From: Cytophagaceae bacterium ABcell3
Lineage (GTDB): Bacteria > Bacteroidota > Bacteroidia > Cytophagales > Cytophagaceae
DNA length: 64,000 nt
Direction: 5' to 3'
NCBI GenBank assembly: GCA_030913385.1
Contig: CP133159.1
Location: forward strand, 3,308,584 to 3,372,583
The notes beneath the pieces are model-generated. The model did no database searches. It had not been told where the DNA came from and saw nothing but the letters and a program-made list of their open reading frames with translations. Below are positions 45,156 through 54,869 of this stretch, piece after piece. A program made the position numbers and the translations under genes. How positions within the stretch are numbered: position 1 is the stretch's first letter; the number at the start of each line of letters is the position of its first letter.

Positions 45156-46760
45156 TTACAGATTGGCGAAAAAATCGTTCCCCTTATCATCACAAATGAT
45201 GAAAGCAGGGAAGTCAACAACTTCAATCTTACGAATGGCTTCCATTCCTAATTCAGGGAAATCAACCAGTTCTACAGACTTGATATTTTCTTTGGCCAGT
45301 ATTGCTGCTGGTCCACCGATGGATCCTAAATAAAAACCGCCATGATTTTTGCAGGCTTCTCTTACTTGTGCAGACCTATTACCTTTTGCCAACATAATCA
45401 TTGATCCACCATGACTCTGGAAAAGGTCTACATAGCTATCCATACGTCCAGCTGTGGTAGGACCAAAACTTCCTGAAGGCATTCCTTCCGGGGTTTTTGC
45501 CGGCCCAGCATAATAAACAGGATGATTCTTAAAGTACTCAGGCATGGGCTTACCGGCATCCAGCATTTCTTTCAGCTTGGCATGGGCTACATCACGGGCA
45601 ACAATCAGCGTACCTCTCAACATCAAACGGGTTTTAATCGGATATTGAGAAAGCTGTTTCAATATCTCTGCCATCGGACGGTTCAGATCTACATCCACCG
45701 GCTTCTCTAACTGAGGTGCCACAGCAGGCAGGAAGCGCTCCGGACTGGTTTCCAGTTGCTCCAGAAAAATGCCTTCTTCTGTAATTTTTCCTTTAATGTT
45801 TCTATCTGCCGAACAGCTAACTCCCATTCCTACCGGACAAGAAGCAGCGTGGCGCGGCAAACGAATTACCCTTACATCATGAGTCAGATATTTCCCGCCA
45901 AATTGAGCACCAATAGTACTTTCCTCACAAATACGCTGGATTTTTTTCTCCCACTCCAAATCACGAAAAGCCTGTCCGCCCTCATTTCCTGTGGTCGGCA
46001 GATCGTCATAATATCCTGCAGAAGCCATTTTAACTGCTTTTAAAGTCGCCTCAGCAGAAGTCCCACCAATTACAAAAGCCAGGTGATACGGAGGACAAGC
46101 CGAAGTACCAAGGTCTTTAATCTTAGTACGGACAAACTGAGTTAAACTTTCTTCGTTTAGCAGGGCTTTAGTTTGCTGATATAAAAAGGTTTTATTGGCA
46201 GATCCTCCCCCCTTGGCGAGGAATAAAAATTTGTATTCGTTCCCTTTCTCCGCATATAAATCTATTTGAGCAGGCAGGTTGGTTCCGGTGTTTTTTTCAT
46301 CAAACATCGCAACAGGAACCATCTGTGAATACCTTAGATTGCGCTGTTGGTAGGAATTATAAACTCCTTTGGAGAGCCACTCATCATCATCTCCCCCAGT
46401 CCATACGTTTTCCCCTTTTTTGCCCATAACAATAGCTGTTCCGGTATCCTGACAAGAGGGAAGCCTCCCATCCTTGGCAACCACCGCATTTTTAAGAAGG
46501 GTATGAGCAACAAAACGGTCATTATCGGTGGCTTCCGGATCATCCAGAATTTTAGAAAGCTTTTCCAGATGAGAGGAACGAAGGTAAAACGAAACATCCG
46601 TCATCGCTTGTTCTGCAAGCAATTCTAACCCCTTAGGATCTACTTTTAATATCTTACGGCCTTCAACTTCGACAGTGGATACGAAATCCTTGCTAATCAG
46701 CTTGTATTTAGTGGTATCTTTTCCCAGAGGGAATTGCTTTTGAAAAGAAAACTCCGGCAT
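45156..46760 (-). CDS. fumA: Class I (iron-sulfur) fumarate hydratase
   Basis: It interconverts fumarate and malate in the TCA cycle using an oxygen-sensitive [4Fe-4S] cluster. The 534 residues match full-length one-subunit class I fumarases. The cluster cysteines are in PSCQDTGTA (~103), [10 protein letters not shown] (~220) and [13 protein letters not shown] (~309-317). The C-terminal beta domain holds [22 protein letters not shown] (~435-456). It is a single-gene unit, with a hairpin terminator downstream and repeat DNA upstream. Together with aconitase at 1.4 kb it indicates an oxidative TCA cycle. Confidence 0.95.
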   Translation of the reverse strand: MPEFSFQKQFPLGKDTTKYKLISKDFVSTVEVEGRKILKVDPKGLELLAEQAMTDVSFYLRSSHLEKLSKILDDPEATDNDRFVAHTLLKNAVVAKDGRLPSCQDTGTAIVMGKKGENVWTGGDDDEWLSKGVYNSYQQRNLRYSQMVPVAMFDEKNTGTNLPAQIDLYAEKGNEYKFLFLAKGGGSANKTFLYQQTKALLNEESLTQFVRTKIKDLGTSACPPYHLAFVIGGTSAEATLKAVKMASAGYYDDLPTTGNEGGQAFRDLEWEKKIQRICEESTIGAQFGGKYLTHDVRVIRLPRHAASCPVGMGVSCSADRNIKGKITEEGIFLEQLETSPERFLPAVAPQLEKPVDVDLNRPMAEILKQLSQYPIKTRLMLRGTLIVARDVAHAKLKEMLDAGKPMPEYFKNHPVYYAGPAKTPEGMPSGSFGPTTAGRMDSYVDLFQSHGGSMIMLAKGNRSAQVREACKNHGGFYLGSIGGPAAILAKENIKSVELVDFPELGMEAIRKIEVVDFPAFIICDDKGNDFFANL

Positions 46761-47023
46761 CAGTGATAGTTAATTAGGTTAATCAGTTTAAGTGAAAATA
46801 CCCTGTCAGTTCAGGATATTTGCAGGTTTAAAATTAAGAACTGAAAGGGAATAAATAAAGCGATACTTACTTTATTGCATAAAGAAGTTAAATACAGGGT
46901 TTTATTTAACACGTTTGGAGCCAAGCACCACCCTATTTTCAAAAACTGACCCTTTTTCTGCTATTGTGCTATCATCACTTCTGAATTCAATTTTGGTAAC
47001 TCTCCAGACAAACCTCCCCTGCT
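46761..47023. other. Intergenic DNA, no gene seen
   Basis: This is AT-rich sequence upstream of fumarase, presumably holding its promoter; I could not assign elements. Confidence 0.4.
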
Positions 47024-47392
47024 CAGATGTCGGAACGGGTCAGGCAAGGGCGGTTGTTTTTGTTTTTCAGGGGAAGTTAATCAAGGATTTTAATTGGCAG
47101 AAAACCAAAAATTAACCGTCATTGCGAGGCGTAAGGTAGTAGTTGCTAAAGTTCTTGGTATGAAATTTTAAGGTTTTATCTTCTTATAAAACAATGCCGC
47201 GGCAATCTGTTTGAGGTAAGCTGTGTTGGTTGATTTACGGGGGGGTAATCAAAATAATAGGCAGTTACCAGTGTCTGCCAGTCTAATACGCCGTCAGGTC
47301 TTTTGGACGCTGACGGGTATTTTATGATGGTTAGTAGCTACTGCACTGATGATTATGGAGCTGTTCTTTTTGTCTACTTTTCGGCTCTTACC
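47024..47392. repeat. 369-bp direct repeat, copy 1
   Basis: It is nearly identical to 47590-47957 (offset ~566 bases). It contains the CGGAACGGG palindrome family, a REP-like unit (47116-47210) and an inverted repeat (CCGTCAG ... CTGACGG) that resembles a terminator. It is not coding. Confidence 0.8.
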
Positions 47393-47589
47393 TCCCTGTT
47401 GTTGGTGTTTTCACCAACAACAGGCGAAAAGTAGATAAAATGATTTGCTACGATAAACTAAAGCAGAAATAAAACCTTTTGCTCTCTCCCCGCACCCGTT
47501 GCAGGGTCTGTTGGCAAGTAGCAGTATCCGTAGAATGCAGTATCCATAGAATACGTCTTTTGAAAAACCACTTTTCTGCCAACTTTTGA
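47393..47589. repeat. Spacer with dispersed hairpins
   Basis: It holds GTTGGTG/CACCAAC, a CCCCGCA...TGCAGGG hairpin and related pieces matching 3600-3660 and 3790-3910. It is not coding. Confidence 0.6.
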
Positions 47590-47957
47590 CAGATGCCGGA
47601 ACGGGTCAGGCAAGGGCGGTTGTTTTTGTTTTTCAGGGGAAGTTAATCAAGGATTTTAATTGGCAGAAAACCAAAAATTAACCGTCATTGCGAGGCGCAA
47701 GGTAGTAGTTGCTAAAGTTCTTGGTATGAAATTTTAAGGTTTTATCTTCTTATAAAACAATGCCGCGGCAATCTGTTTGAGGTAAGCTGTGTTGGTTGAT
47801 TTACGGGGGGGTAATCAAAATAATAGGCAGTTACCAGTGTCTGCCAGTCTAATACGCCGTCAGGTCTTTTGGACGCTGACGGGTATTTATGATGGTTAGT
47901 AGCTACTGCACTGATGATTATGGAGCTGTTCTTTTTGTCTACTTTTCGGCTCTTACC
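47590..47957. repeat. 369-bp direct repeat, copy 2
   Basis: Only a few base differences and a one-T deletion separate it from copy 1. The REP-like unit is at 47683-47776. The stretch 47958-48291 then leads to the SEC-C gene and holds a short CTGGATTATGCATTAGATTT repeat at ~48205. Confidence 0.8.
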
Positions 47958-48291
47958 AGTTTGGAGCTTACCGCAAGTTTAACTGTTAGTTTCTAACACT
48001 ATGTTTCACTCATACCTTAGCCATACCAATAAAAAATCGGCATTAAAATCATAATTTTATAATATCCGTCCTTTGTTATAATACCCTTCTGCGAACTCTC
48101 AACAGATGCCGGAATAACTCCGACACGGAGAAAGTGACGGAGTTTATTTTCTGCACTATTAATATTAATATAAGGCAATATCTGTAACTTTACATATATT
48201 TAATCTGGATTATGCATTAGATTTCAGGTTTAACCTTATCTACAAATAGGATTCTTAAAGTTCATCATTAAGAGAAATAAATTGTTTAAAG

Positions 48292-49593
48292 ATGTCTAAA
48301 ATAGGAAGAAACGAGCCATGTCCATGTGGCAGTGGCAAAAAGTATAAAAAATGCTGTGAGGCTTCTGATCTAAAAAAAGAAATTGAAAAAAGTCAGCCTG
48401 TCAAAAAGGAAAAACCATTATTTATAGAAAATGACTCTTTTCCAGAGCCATCTGAGGGTGAAGATGCAGAGGTTTACCAGGATCCGGATCTCAGCGAAGA
48501 GGAAAATCTACTTGTAAATGAGTGGTATGAACACTATGACAATTTAGAAGACCTGGATGAAATGAGAAGCCATGTAGAAGGTTTCTTGGAAGCATACCCT
48601 CAACTTGCTGAATATCTGGAACTGGAGGTAGCTTATGACCTAGGGGAGCAGTACAGGGAAGAAAACCGAACAAAAGAATACATCGAATTTCTTGACTTAC
48701 TAAGAACAAAACACCCTAATATCTACAGTCAAAATGCAGGATTTTATGATACTGAAGTAATTATGTATCTCATTTCCTGTAAAGAGTTTGAAAAAATACC
48801 AAAATATCTGACCAATATAAAAAATGACCCAGACGAGTATTTTGATCAACTGGAAGAAGTATCAGGATTGTTACTTGCTGTCGGTCTAGATGAATTGGCG
48901 TCTGACCTGATCAAAAGCACTCTACCAACGGTTATTAATAATAACGATCTTTTCTATTGCGAATCTTTATCAGTCAAGGCATTTTTTTGCTTGTTACCAT
49001 CATACCTTCATCCGGTGTATTCAGACAATGGCGTAAAAAGCTTTATAAAAGACATCGATGAGTCATTCGGACTAAAACTAGATGAAACAATATGGAAAGC
49101 GAACTTTGCCAATTTTCATAAACCATTTAAGGAATGGCCTAAAAGACTTAACAAAAAATCAGAAGACTATACAAGTTTCGCGACAGGGGTCTCATATAAC
49201 TTTGCCCGTTATTTACATGAAAAATATCAATTGCCCCTTACAACCGCTCTTTTTTCCTCCTTCCATATCGGGCAGTACCTATTAGCAGCTGCACCAGAAA
49301 GTAAAAAACTAAATACTTTTGACTTTTCTCCTGGTTTAATGGATGAGGTCCTTTGCCGTCTACACATTTCATTTATGATACCGGACATAGCCCAACTACT
49401 GTGTTCGCTGAACTCTATTTATTATTTCGCTGAATACCTTGAACTGTGCGGAAACTTCACCTCCGATGAAAGAAGAAAAGTGCAAGAAAATGTAAAAAAA
49501 CTAAGGGATACAACACTTTCAGGTTTTAAAGAATTTAGGTTTCCTGAAATGCTGTGTTTCCCAGATTTCCCATTCTGGAGTGAGGAAGTTTAG
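48292..49593 (+). CDS. SEC-C zinc-motif protein
   Basis: This 433-residue cytoplasmic protein starts with a SEC-C zinc finger, GRNEPCPCGSGKKYKKCC (~5-22), with the CxC...CC ligand set. An acidic linker (~45-70) and an all-helical region of unknown function follow. In SecA this motif binds zinc and SecB; in stand-alone proteins it may recruit other partners. Nothing in the neighbourhood points to a pathway. The start is fixed by the motif, which begins at the third residue. Confidence 0.8.
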   Translation: MSKIGRNEPCPCGSGKKYKKCCEASDLKKEIEKSQPVKKEKPLFIENDSFPEPSEGEDAEVYQDPDLSEEENLLVNEWYEHYDNLEDLDEMRSHVEGFLEAYPQLAEYLELEVAYDLGEQYREENRTKEYIEFLDLLRTKHPNIYSQNAGFYDTEVIMYLISCKEFEKIPKYLTNIKNDPDEYFDQLEEVSGLLLAVGLDELASDLIKSTLPTVINNNDLFYCESLSVKAFFCLLPSYLHPVYSDNGVKSFIKDIDESFGLKLDETIWKANFANFHKPFKEWPKRLNKKSEDYTSFATGVSYNFARYLHEKYQLPLTTALFSSFHIGQYLLAAAPESKKLNTFDFSPGLMDEVLCRLHISFMIPDIAQLLCSLNSIYYFAEYLELCGNFTSDERRKVQENVKKLRDTTLSGFKEFRFPEMLCFPDFPFWSEEV

Positions 49594-49599
49594 CCACAA

Positions 49600-49701
49600 C
49601 ACCTGGAATATGCATTAGAACTTTCTATTGCGTATTTCAGGTTTAAACAAAACCATAGCTATAGCGACAGACAAATAGGTAAGCCGATAAAAAATCGGCT
49701 C
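49600..49701. repeat. CCTGAAATATGC-type inverted repeat and hairpin
   Basis: CCTGGAATATGC ... GCGTATTTCAGG (49609-49647) is an inverted repeat of the family also seen at 20459, 48203, 52627-52796 and 60916. The hairpin AGCCGAT-AAAAA-ATCGGCT follows at ~49682. Confidence 0.6.
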
Positions 49702-49758
49702 TACAGAAATATCGGACAATCCAGTGAAGCTCCTGTAGCCCACCAACACAAGTCTTTT

Positions 49759-50337
49759 TCAGTCCATTTTCCTACCCAAGGTTTCAATTTTCTCAAGCCA
49801 TTTCTCACGAAAACGATCACTGGACATCCGTATCGGGCCAATGCTTGTGGTCTTTACAGGTTTGATGCCACAGAATTCAAGGGTAAGGTTTTTTATGGCC
49901 CTAGTAGATGGTCTACCATACACCAGCCGGTAATAAAGGGTTGGTTGGTCCATAGTGGTGATAATTCTTGCTGTTCTTCCTTTCAGCAACTTATCCCACC
50001 ATAGTGAATTGGGTCTTTTGTTGAATGCAAACCCGGGCAAAAACACCCTGTCCAGGAAACCTTTGAGCACAGCCGGAGCCATTCCCCACCATACAGGGTA
50101 AACTACAACAATATGCTCAGCCCATAAAATATCTCTTTGAGCCTTTTCCAAGCAAGGTTCCAGATTTGTTCTTTTTCTGTAGCCCATAGCCAGGTTAGGA
50201 TTAAAGTCAAGCTCTCCGGTATTGATAACCCTTACCTCAGAGCCGGAAGCTTCCGCACCCTGACGGTATGCTTTGGCAAGCGCATAGCAATAACTTTCTT
50301 TGTCAGGGTGTCCTTGTATTATAAGTATTTTCTTCAT
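49759..50337 (-). CDS. NAD(P)H-dependent flavin quinone reductase (KefF/MdaB type)
   Basis: This 192-residue flavodoxin-like protein shows the FMN/FAD-binding start KKILIIQGHPDKESYCYALA (~2-21). It also has the central HIVVVYPVWWGMAPAVLKGFLDRVFLPGFAF block (~74-104) typical of NQO1/KefF/MdaB enzymes. It reduces quinones or similar electrophiles by two electrons. A Crp-type regulator gene lies 54 bases upstream on the same strand, so the two may form an operon responding to redox stress. Confidence 0.88.
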   Translation of the reverse strand: MKKILIIQGHPDKESYCYALAKAYRQGAEASGSEVRVINTGELDFNPNLAMGYRKRTNLEPCLEKAQRDILWAEHIVVVYPVWWGMAPAVLKGFLDRVFLPGFAFNKRPNSLWWDKLLKGRTARIITTMDQPTLYYRLVYGRPSTRAIKNLTLEFCGIKPVKTTSIGPIRMSSDRFREKWLEKIETLGRKMD

Positions 50338-50391
50338 GTTCCTGTTTTCTGTAAAAATCAGGATAAAGAACTAGAAACTACTTCACAAATG

Positions 50392-50991
50392 TTAAGAAAA
50401 TTCATTTCTGATCCTGCTTAAAGAGCCGGGAGCAATACCAAGATAAGAGGCTATGTCCTGCATGGGGACCTTCAAGAAAACTTCATTAGGCATACTTTCC
50501 ATTAAATGGGAATAACGTTTTTTGGCTGTCATAGCCTGCATCATCCTTATCCTTTCAAACTGACATGAAAAAGCCTCTTCAACAAGCATCTTAGCCAAAC
50601 GTTCCACCTTAGGGTATCTGTCAAACATACTAGATATAAAACTATAAGGAAAGTGCAAAAGCTCACAATCAGTCACTGCCATTAATGACTCATCGGAAGG
50701 TTTATTGTTAATCAGGCTATACAAAGAAGTTATAAACATCCCCTCCCAAGCCAAGTGGGTATTTATTTCCCTGCCTCCTTCATCGGTCATATACAAACGA
50801 ACAATACCTTTCTGAATATAAAAGACATCTTTAACAGGTTTTCCGGGAACAATAATGGCATCACCTTTTTTTGCGTGTAGCTGTGCTGCCTGAGCAAACA
50901 ACAGCTCCTTCTCTTCCGGTCCTAAAAAATTAAGATATTTTGATTGAATTGGTAAAGAGGCTTGCATAAGCAGCAGTAAAGTTCTATTCAT
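50392..50991 (-). CDS. Crp/Fnr-family transcriptional regulator
   Basis: This 199-residue protein has an N-terminal cyclic-nucleotide-binding-like beta barrel (KKGDAIIVPGKPVKDVFYIQKGIVRLYMTD, ~37-66) and a long dimer helix. The C-terminal helix-turn-helix is MQDIASYLGIAPGSLSRIRNEFS (~177-199), shortened at the wing. No Fnr-type cysteine cluster is seen, so the signal is not oxygen through Fe-S. It precedes the quinone reductase gene. Confidence 0.88.
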   Translation of the reverse strand: MNRTLLLLMQASLPIQSKYLNFLGPEEKELLFAQAAQLHAKKGDAIIVPGKPVKDVFYIQKGIVRLYMTDEGGREINTHLAWEGMFITSLYSLINNKPSDESLMAVTDCELLHFPYSFISSMFDRYPKVERLAKMLVEEAFSCQFERIRMMQAMTAKKRYSHLMESMPNEVFLKVPMQDIASYLGIAPGSLSRIRNEFS

Positions 50992-51191
50992 GCAAATTTA
51001 TATTTTATAGCATTGGCATCAACAACTTTAACGAATATAATATTATAAATACCGTCAGATAGTTTTCCCACCTAAGTTTTACAGAAAACAGAAATGTTCT
51101 ACAGGAAACATTTTTGAAAGCTATTAGCTTATTATATTAATTAAAAAAGGAGTATATCGTCTAAATCATAAATTTTTTATAAATTTAAAGA

Positions 51192-51917
51192 ATGGGAATA
51201 GCTATTTTATTAATTGTACACTGGTATAGTTCGTTATTTTTTCAATCTGTTTTTCATCACCGCTATGCGGCTCATAACATTTTTTCCATGTCAAGAGGCT
51301 GGGAAAAAGCTTTTTATATAGGTTGTTTTATTTGCCAAGGGTCATCTTATATAAGTGCCGGAGCTTACGGAATAATGCACCGCCTTCATCATGCATATAC
51401 AGATACCGAACAGGATCCTCACTCTCCTCGACATACAGGAAATGCTTTGCTGATGATGTGGCAGACACGTAACAATTATATTAATATCTATAAGGGCAAA
51501 ACACCTGTTGATAAAAAATTTACAAAAGGACTGCCAAGTTGGGATGCTTTTGATAAAATAGCCCACAACTGGGTTTCAAGGTTGATATGGGCAGCCATAT
51601 ACACAGGACTTTATGTATGGTTTGCAACAGATTGGTGGATGTTTCTTTTCCTGCCGGTCCACTTTGCTATGGGGCCTATCCAGGGAGTGGCCATAAACTG
51701 GTGGGCGCACGTTTACGGATACGTGAATTTCAAAATGAATAATACTTCCAAAAATATCCTTCCTGTCGATTTAGTATTCTGGGGAGAAGCATATCACAAT
51801 AATCACCATAAATATCCTTCGAGACCTAATAATGCAGTGAAATGGTATGAGATTGATTTTGGATATATGATCATGAAAGGTATGCACAGACTGGGCATCA
51901 TTAAGCTTAAAACATAA
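51192..51917 (+). CDS. Acyl-CoA/acyl-lipid delta-9-type fatty-acid desaturase
   Basis: This 241-residue membrane di-iron desaturase has the three histidine boxes HHRYAAH (22-28), HRLHHAYTD (~63-71) and HNNHHKYP (~202-209). There are hydrophobic segments around 1-20, 40-58 and 135-165. It introduces a cis double bond into a fatty acyl chain to adjust membrane fluidity. It is short but complete for the Bacteroidota type. It has its own upstream region and no co-directional partner. Confidence 0.9.
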   Translation: MGIAILLIVHWYSSLFFQSVFHHRYAAHNIFSMSRGWEKAFYIGCFICQGSSYISAGAYGIMHRLHHAYTDTEQDPHSPRHTGNALLMMWQTRNNYINIYKGKTPVDKKFTKGLPSWDAFDKIAHNWVSRLIWAAIYTGLYVWFATDWWMFLFLPVHFAMGPIQGVAINWWAHVYGYVNFKMNNTSKNILPVDLVFWGEAYHNNHHKYPSRPNNAVKWYEIDFGYMIMKGMHRLGIIKLKT

Positions 51918-52012
51918 TGGAGCTTCCCTCCTTTATTTTCTGTACAAGCTGAGTGTTTCTTTTTCCGTGGTTGGTGCCCCCACCAACCACCACCAAACCT
52001 AAAAAATCAATT

Positions 52013-52459
52013 TCACTCCATTGGATAACCTTTGTCTATCCAATCTACTTTTAGGTTTTGTGGTAGATCCAGAAGCTTGTGATCTGTAAAACCTAAATCG
52101 TTCAGCAAAGAAAAAGCTGGTCGCACATTCGGGCAGTCTTTAAAAGGGCAGCAACCACAATAAATGACAATATCAGCATCTTTAGAAAGTCCCCTTACCT
52201 CCTTTTCAAGTTTTTTTAGACTGCTTTCCTCCTGTGTTTCCCCTATGTATATAGACTGTTTTATGCTCCCAGAAGGCCCGATGTTGAAAATATAGGTTTC
52301 AAGAGGCTTCTCTTCTTTAATAATCTGGTTCAGTTCAGACGGTGGCATGAGCTGACTTTCCTTCCAAGGTTCGTCCATAGACTGAAAAGGCGCTTTATTA
52401 ACAAAAGCACAAAACAAAACCAGTAGAAATAGAGATGGAAATAGACCTTTTGCTTTCAT
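52013..52459 (-). CDS. Secreted rhodanese-like protein (CGCCP type), paralogue
   Basis: This 148-residue paralogue of the protein at 34084-34524 has a signal peptide (LFPSLFLLVLFCAFVNKA). It shares EPWKESQLMPPSEL, FNIGPSGSIK, the Cys-rich YCGCCPFKDCPNVRPAFSLLN and the ending DLPQNLKVDWIDKGYPME. It stands outside any sulfur operon, downstream of the desaturase in opposite orientation. The conserved CGCCPF-x-x-CPN motif points to a shared redox, sulfur or metal function. Confidence 0.75.
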   Translation of the reverse strand: MKAKGLFPSLFLLVLFCAFVNKAPFQSMDEPWKESQLMPPSELNQIIKEEKPLETYIFNIGPSGSIKQSIYIGETQEESSLKKLEKEVRGLSKDADIVIYCGCCPFKDCPNVRPAFSLLNDLGFTDHKLLDLPQNLKVDWIDKGYPME

Positions 52460-52810
52460 TGCCCGAGTATTTTTTTCTTCTAAAATAAATTAGCGATTAC
52501 TTTAAGTATTAAAATAATGCTTCATCTAATACTTTAAAAGCAAATTGGTATAAATTTTGTCACTATTTCTACTACATCGTGCGATTTAACAACAAGGACT
52601 TCGGAAGAGGAATTCCGAAGCCCGATATTTTAACTGGATTTGCATTAGATTTCGTAATGAGGGACAAAAAACAAAAAATCAGCGTATTTGGTTTACAAAG
52701 CATAGTGGTTCTATGGTTAATAACCAAATGCGAGCAAAGCGTCTGATTTGAAGTTATTTTGCCACGCAATAGAAAGTTCTAATGCAGGTTTAAATGATAA
52801 AACCGCACAC
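52460..52810. repeat. Intergenic DNA with a CTGGATTTGCATTAGATTTCG repeat
   Basis: No gene is seen. From 52627 to 52796 it holds paired ends of the dispersed repeat (GGATTTGCATTAGATTTCG and GCAATAGAAAGTTCTAATGC). The spacer between them resembles the sequence at 60940-61010. Confidence 0.55.
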
Positions 52811-53020
52811 TTACCGCCTCTGCCCTGTCACGGCACAGGAGTTCCTACCGATCAAATGGTTGACCGGACAAGTGGACATTATAGATGTAAGCAAGGAATA
52901 AGCCCCAAGCAGTCCAATGATTAAGCCCAAGGCCTGCATTACCACAAAACCTACAATTAATAACACAAGTCCAACAATGGCCCTAATCAGCCTTTCTTTA
53001 CCACAAACATTTTCTACCAT
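52811..53020 (-). CDS. DUF2892 (YgaP-like) small membrane protein
   Basis: This 69-residue protein starts VCGKERLIRAIVGLVLLIVGFVV and has two membrane segments (~11-30 and ~31-48). The ending TCPVNHLIGRNSC has conserved cysteines. DUF2892 domains are the membrane part of YgaP-like rhodanese proteins or stand alone, as here. A possible functional link to the rhodanese-like gene at 52013 (350 bases downstream on the same strand) is inference. Confidence 0.8.
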   Translation of the reverse strand: MVENVCGKERLIRAIVGLVLLIVGFVVMQALGLIIGLLGAYSLLTSIMSTCPVNHLIGRNSCAVTGQRR

Positions 53021-53158
53021 ACAAACCTCCTTTTTATTTTAAGAACATGAAGTTTACATGATGAATTCACTTTGAAAGAGTGATAAAAAAAGGGCTTTTA
53101 ATACTAAAAACCCTTTAAATTGTCTAAATCAAAGAAACAAGTTGCTAACAAACTATTT

Positions 53159-54595
53159 TTACTCCTTCAAGATCTTGATAATAGACTCACGATGGTGGAC
53201 ATCAATTAGTTTTACTATATATAACCCTGGCTTCAGGTGTGCTACATTAATCTTATCACCACCCTCTTCTGAAAGAACAAGATTTCCAGAGACAGTATAA
53301 ACATGGACATTGGCAATACCTTCAGCCACAATATATAGAAAATCATTTACAGGGTTTGGATAAACAAAATGCTCTGGTGCTGGCGATGCTTCCCTCACAC
53401 TAGTTGGAATATCCATTACGCCACTAATCTCATTATCAATAACAGAGCCAATTAAAGTTGTGGAATGCTCTCCCCAAGCAGAACTTCCCCTAAAGATCAT
53501 TCCTTTATGCGTAGAAAATGTCGCTCGATACCCAATGTCAAATATCACATTAAGAGAGCAGTTTGCTGTGTCAATATAAGGTCCAGGAGTTAAGTATGAT
53601 GCAAAAGTAACCGTGTCTTCACCTTGGACTTCAATATAAAGAGGATCAAAAAAGTAAATGCCCCAGGCTTCAATTTTGTCATATTTTAGCCCAAACCAGC
53701 TAGTGTTATTGCTCAGGATCTTTCCTTCGTCTACCTTTAAAAAAGTTGTGCTAGTATCTTTGGTACCAGTTATTGAACCGTTGTTATCATACGTAGTCCT
53801 GATTATATTATATTTAATAGTATCGGATGAAGTATATGTAGAAACAATAGAATCTCTGGAATAAGTGGTTATTTCTCGTCCAAATCTATTTAAATAGTGC
53901 CGCCATAGCAATACATCACCTTCTCGCAAGGTAAAATAATCCTCAAAGCCTGGCTGTTGATACCCTTTTTGGATACCATCTCTAGAAAATCCAATCAGTT
54001 CATAATAAGGGGGAAGGTCAGAGTTGCTATTTGTTAAAAATTCATTAAAAGGTAAAAATTGAACAAGTCCATGTGATTTGGAAAGTTTAAACTCAATACC
54101 TTCGTATCTGTCACTGCTACTGCATAAAAAGGTTTTGACAGAATCCTGTAAGCCTAATACCTCACCCATAGACGCACTAGTACATTCTATATGTAAACCA
54201 TTTGTTTCCCACTTATCCCCTACTTTACTGTTAGGCATAAACAAAAAGGAGTCAACATCTTCTGTAGTATCCATTACAAAAAAAACAGAATCATTAATAG
54301 TCACTAAACTATCTATTTTTGTAAGATTAAAAAAGTTATAGTTATAGACATGAATAAAATTCCTAATACTATCCCTGCACCCTGGAGAAAATTCTGAAAC
54401 AGTGTTAAAGTACAAATAACTAATACCATCTATGTTGACTGACGAATCAGCTAGGAAATTTTCAACAATAGCAGAATCACCGTATTGCTGTTGATAAAAG
54501 CTATTCTGGTTTTTCACAAAGAGATCCCAGTTTTGGGAATAACAGCTAAAGTGAAAGCACAAAAGAATTAAAAGTGTGGTAATGCTAAATTTCAT
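53159..54595 (-). CDS. Secreted protein with T9SS type A sorting domain
   Basis: This 478-residue protein has a signal peptide (ITTLLILLCFHFSCYSQ, ~4-20). A long Ser/Thr/Asp-rich beta region of unknown function follows. It ends in a C-terminal type A sorting domain (FVYPNPVNDFLYIV...VHVYTVSGNLVLSEE...INVAHLKPGLYIVKLID, ~410-470). This domain directs export across the outer membrane by the type IX system, usually with anchoring at the surface. No enzymatic motif is visible. Confidence 0.85.
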   Translation of the reverse strand: MKFSITTLLILLCFHFSCYSQNWDLFVKNQNSFYQQQYGDSAIVENFLADSSVNIDGISYLYFNTVSEFSPGCRDSIRNFIHVYNYNFFNLTKIDSLVTINDSVFFVMDTTEDVDSFLFMPNSKVGDKWETNGLHIECTSASMGEVLGLQDSVKTFLCSSSDRYEGIEFKLSKSHGLVQFLPFNEFLTNSNSDLPPYYELIGFSRDGIQKGYQQPGFEDYFTLREGDVLLWRHYLNRFGREITTYSRDSIVSTYTSSDTIKYNIIRTTYDNNGSITGTKDTSTTFLKVDEGKILSNNTSWFGLKYDKIEAWGIYFFDPLYIEVQGEDTVTFASYLTPGPYIDTANCSLNVIFDIGYRATFSTHKGMIFRGSSAWGEHSTTLIGSVIDNEISGVMDIPTSVREASPAPEHFVYPNPVNDFLYIVAEGIANVHVYTVSGNLVLSEEGGDKINVAHLKPGLYIVKLIDVHHRESIIKILKE

Positions 54596-54869
54596 AAAAA
54601 TTAGGTTTATTGTACGAAAGTAATCATTTTTTTTATAAACCTACACATATACACCCTTTAAAGAACAAAGTACCGCCTTGAACGACAAATAAAACCTAAC
54701 CGCATTACAAGAACCATTAACTTAACCTTTTATAAGTCAACACATTTTAAAACAACCTAATTTAAAATATTGCACCCACTGCCCTTTCAAAATTTCACCA
54801 GAAAAAATCTTTGTACTCCTGATTTGGAATTGTTACTTTACAATAGTTTTTTCTAGAAAGAATTCTTAT

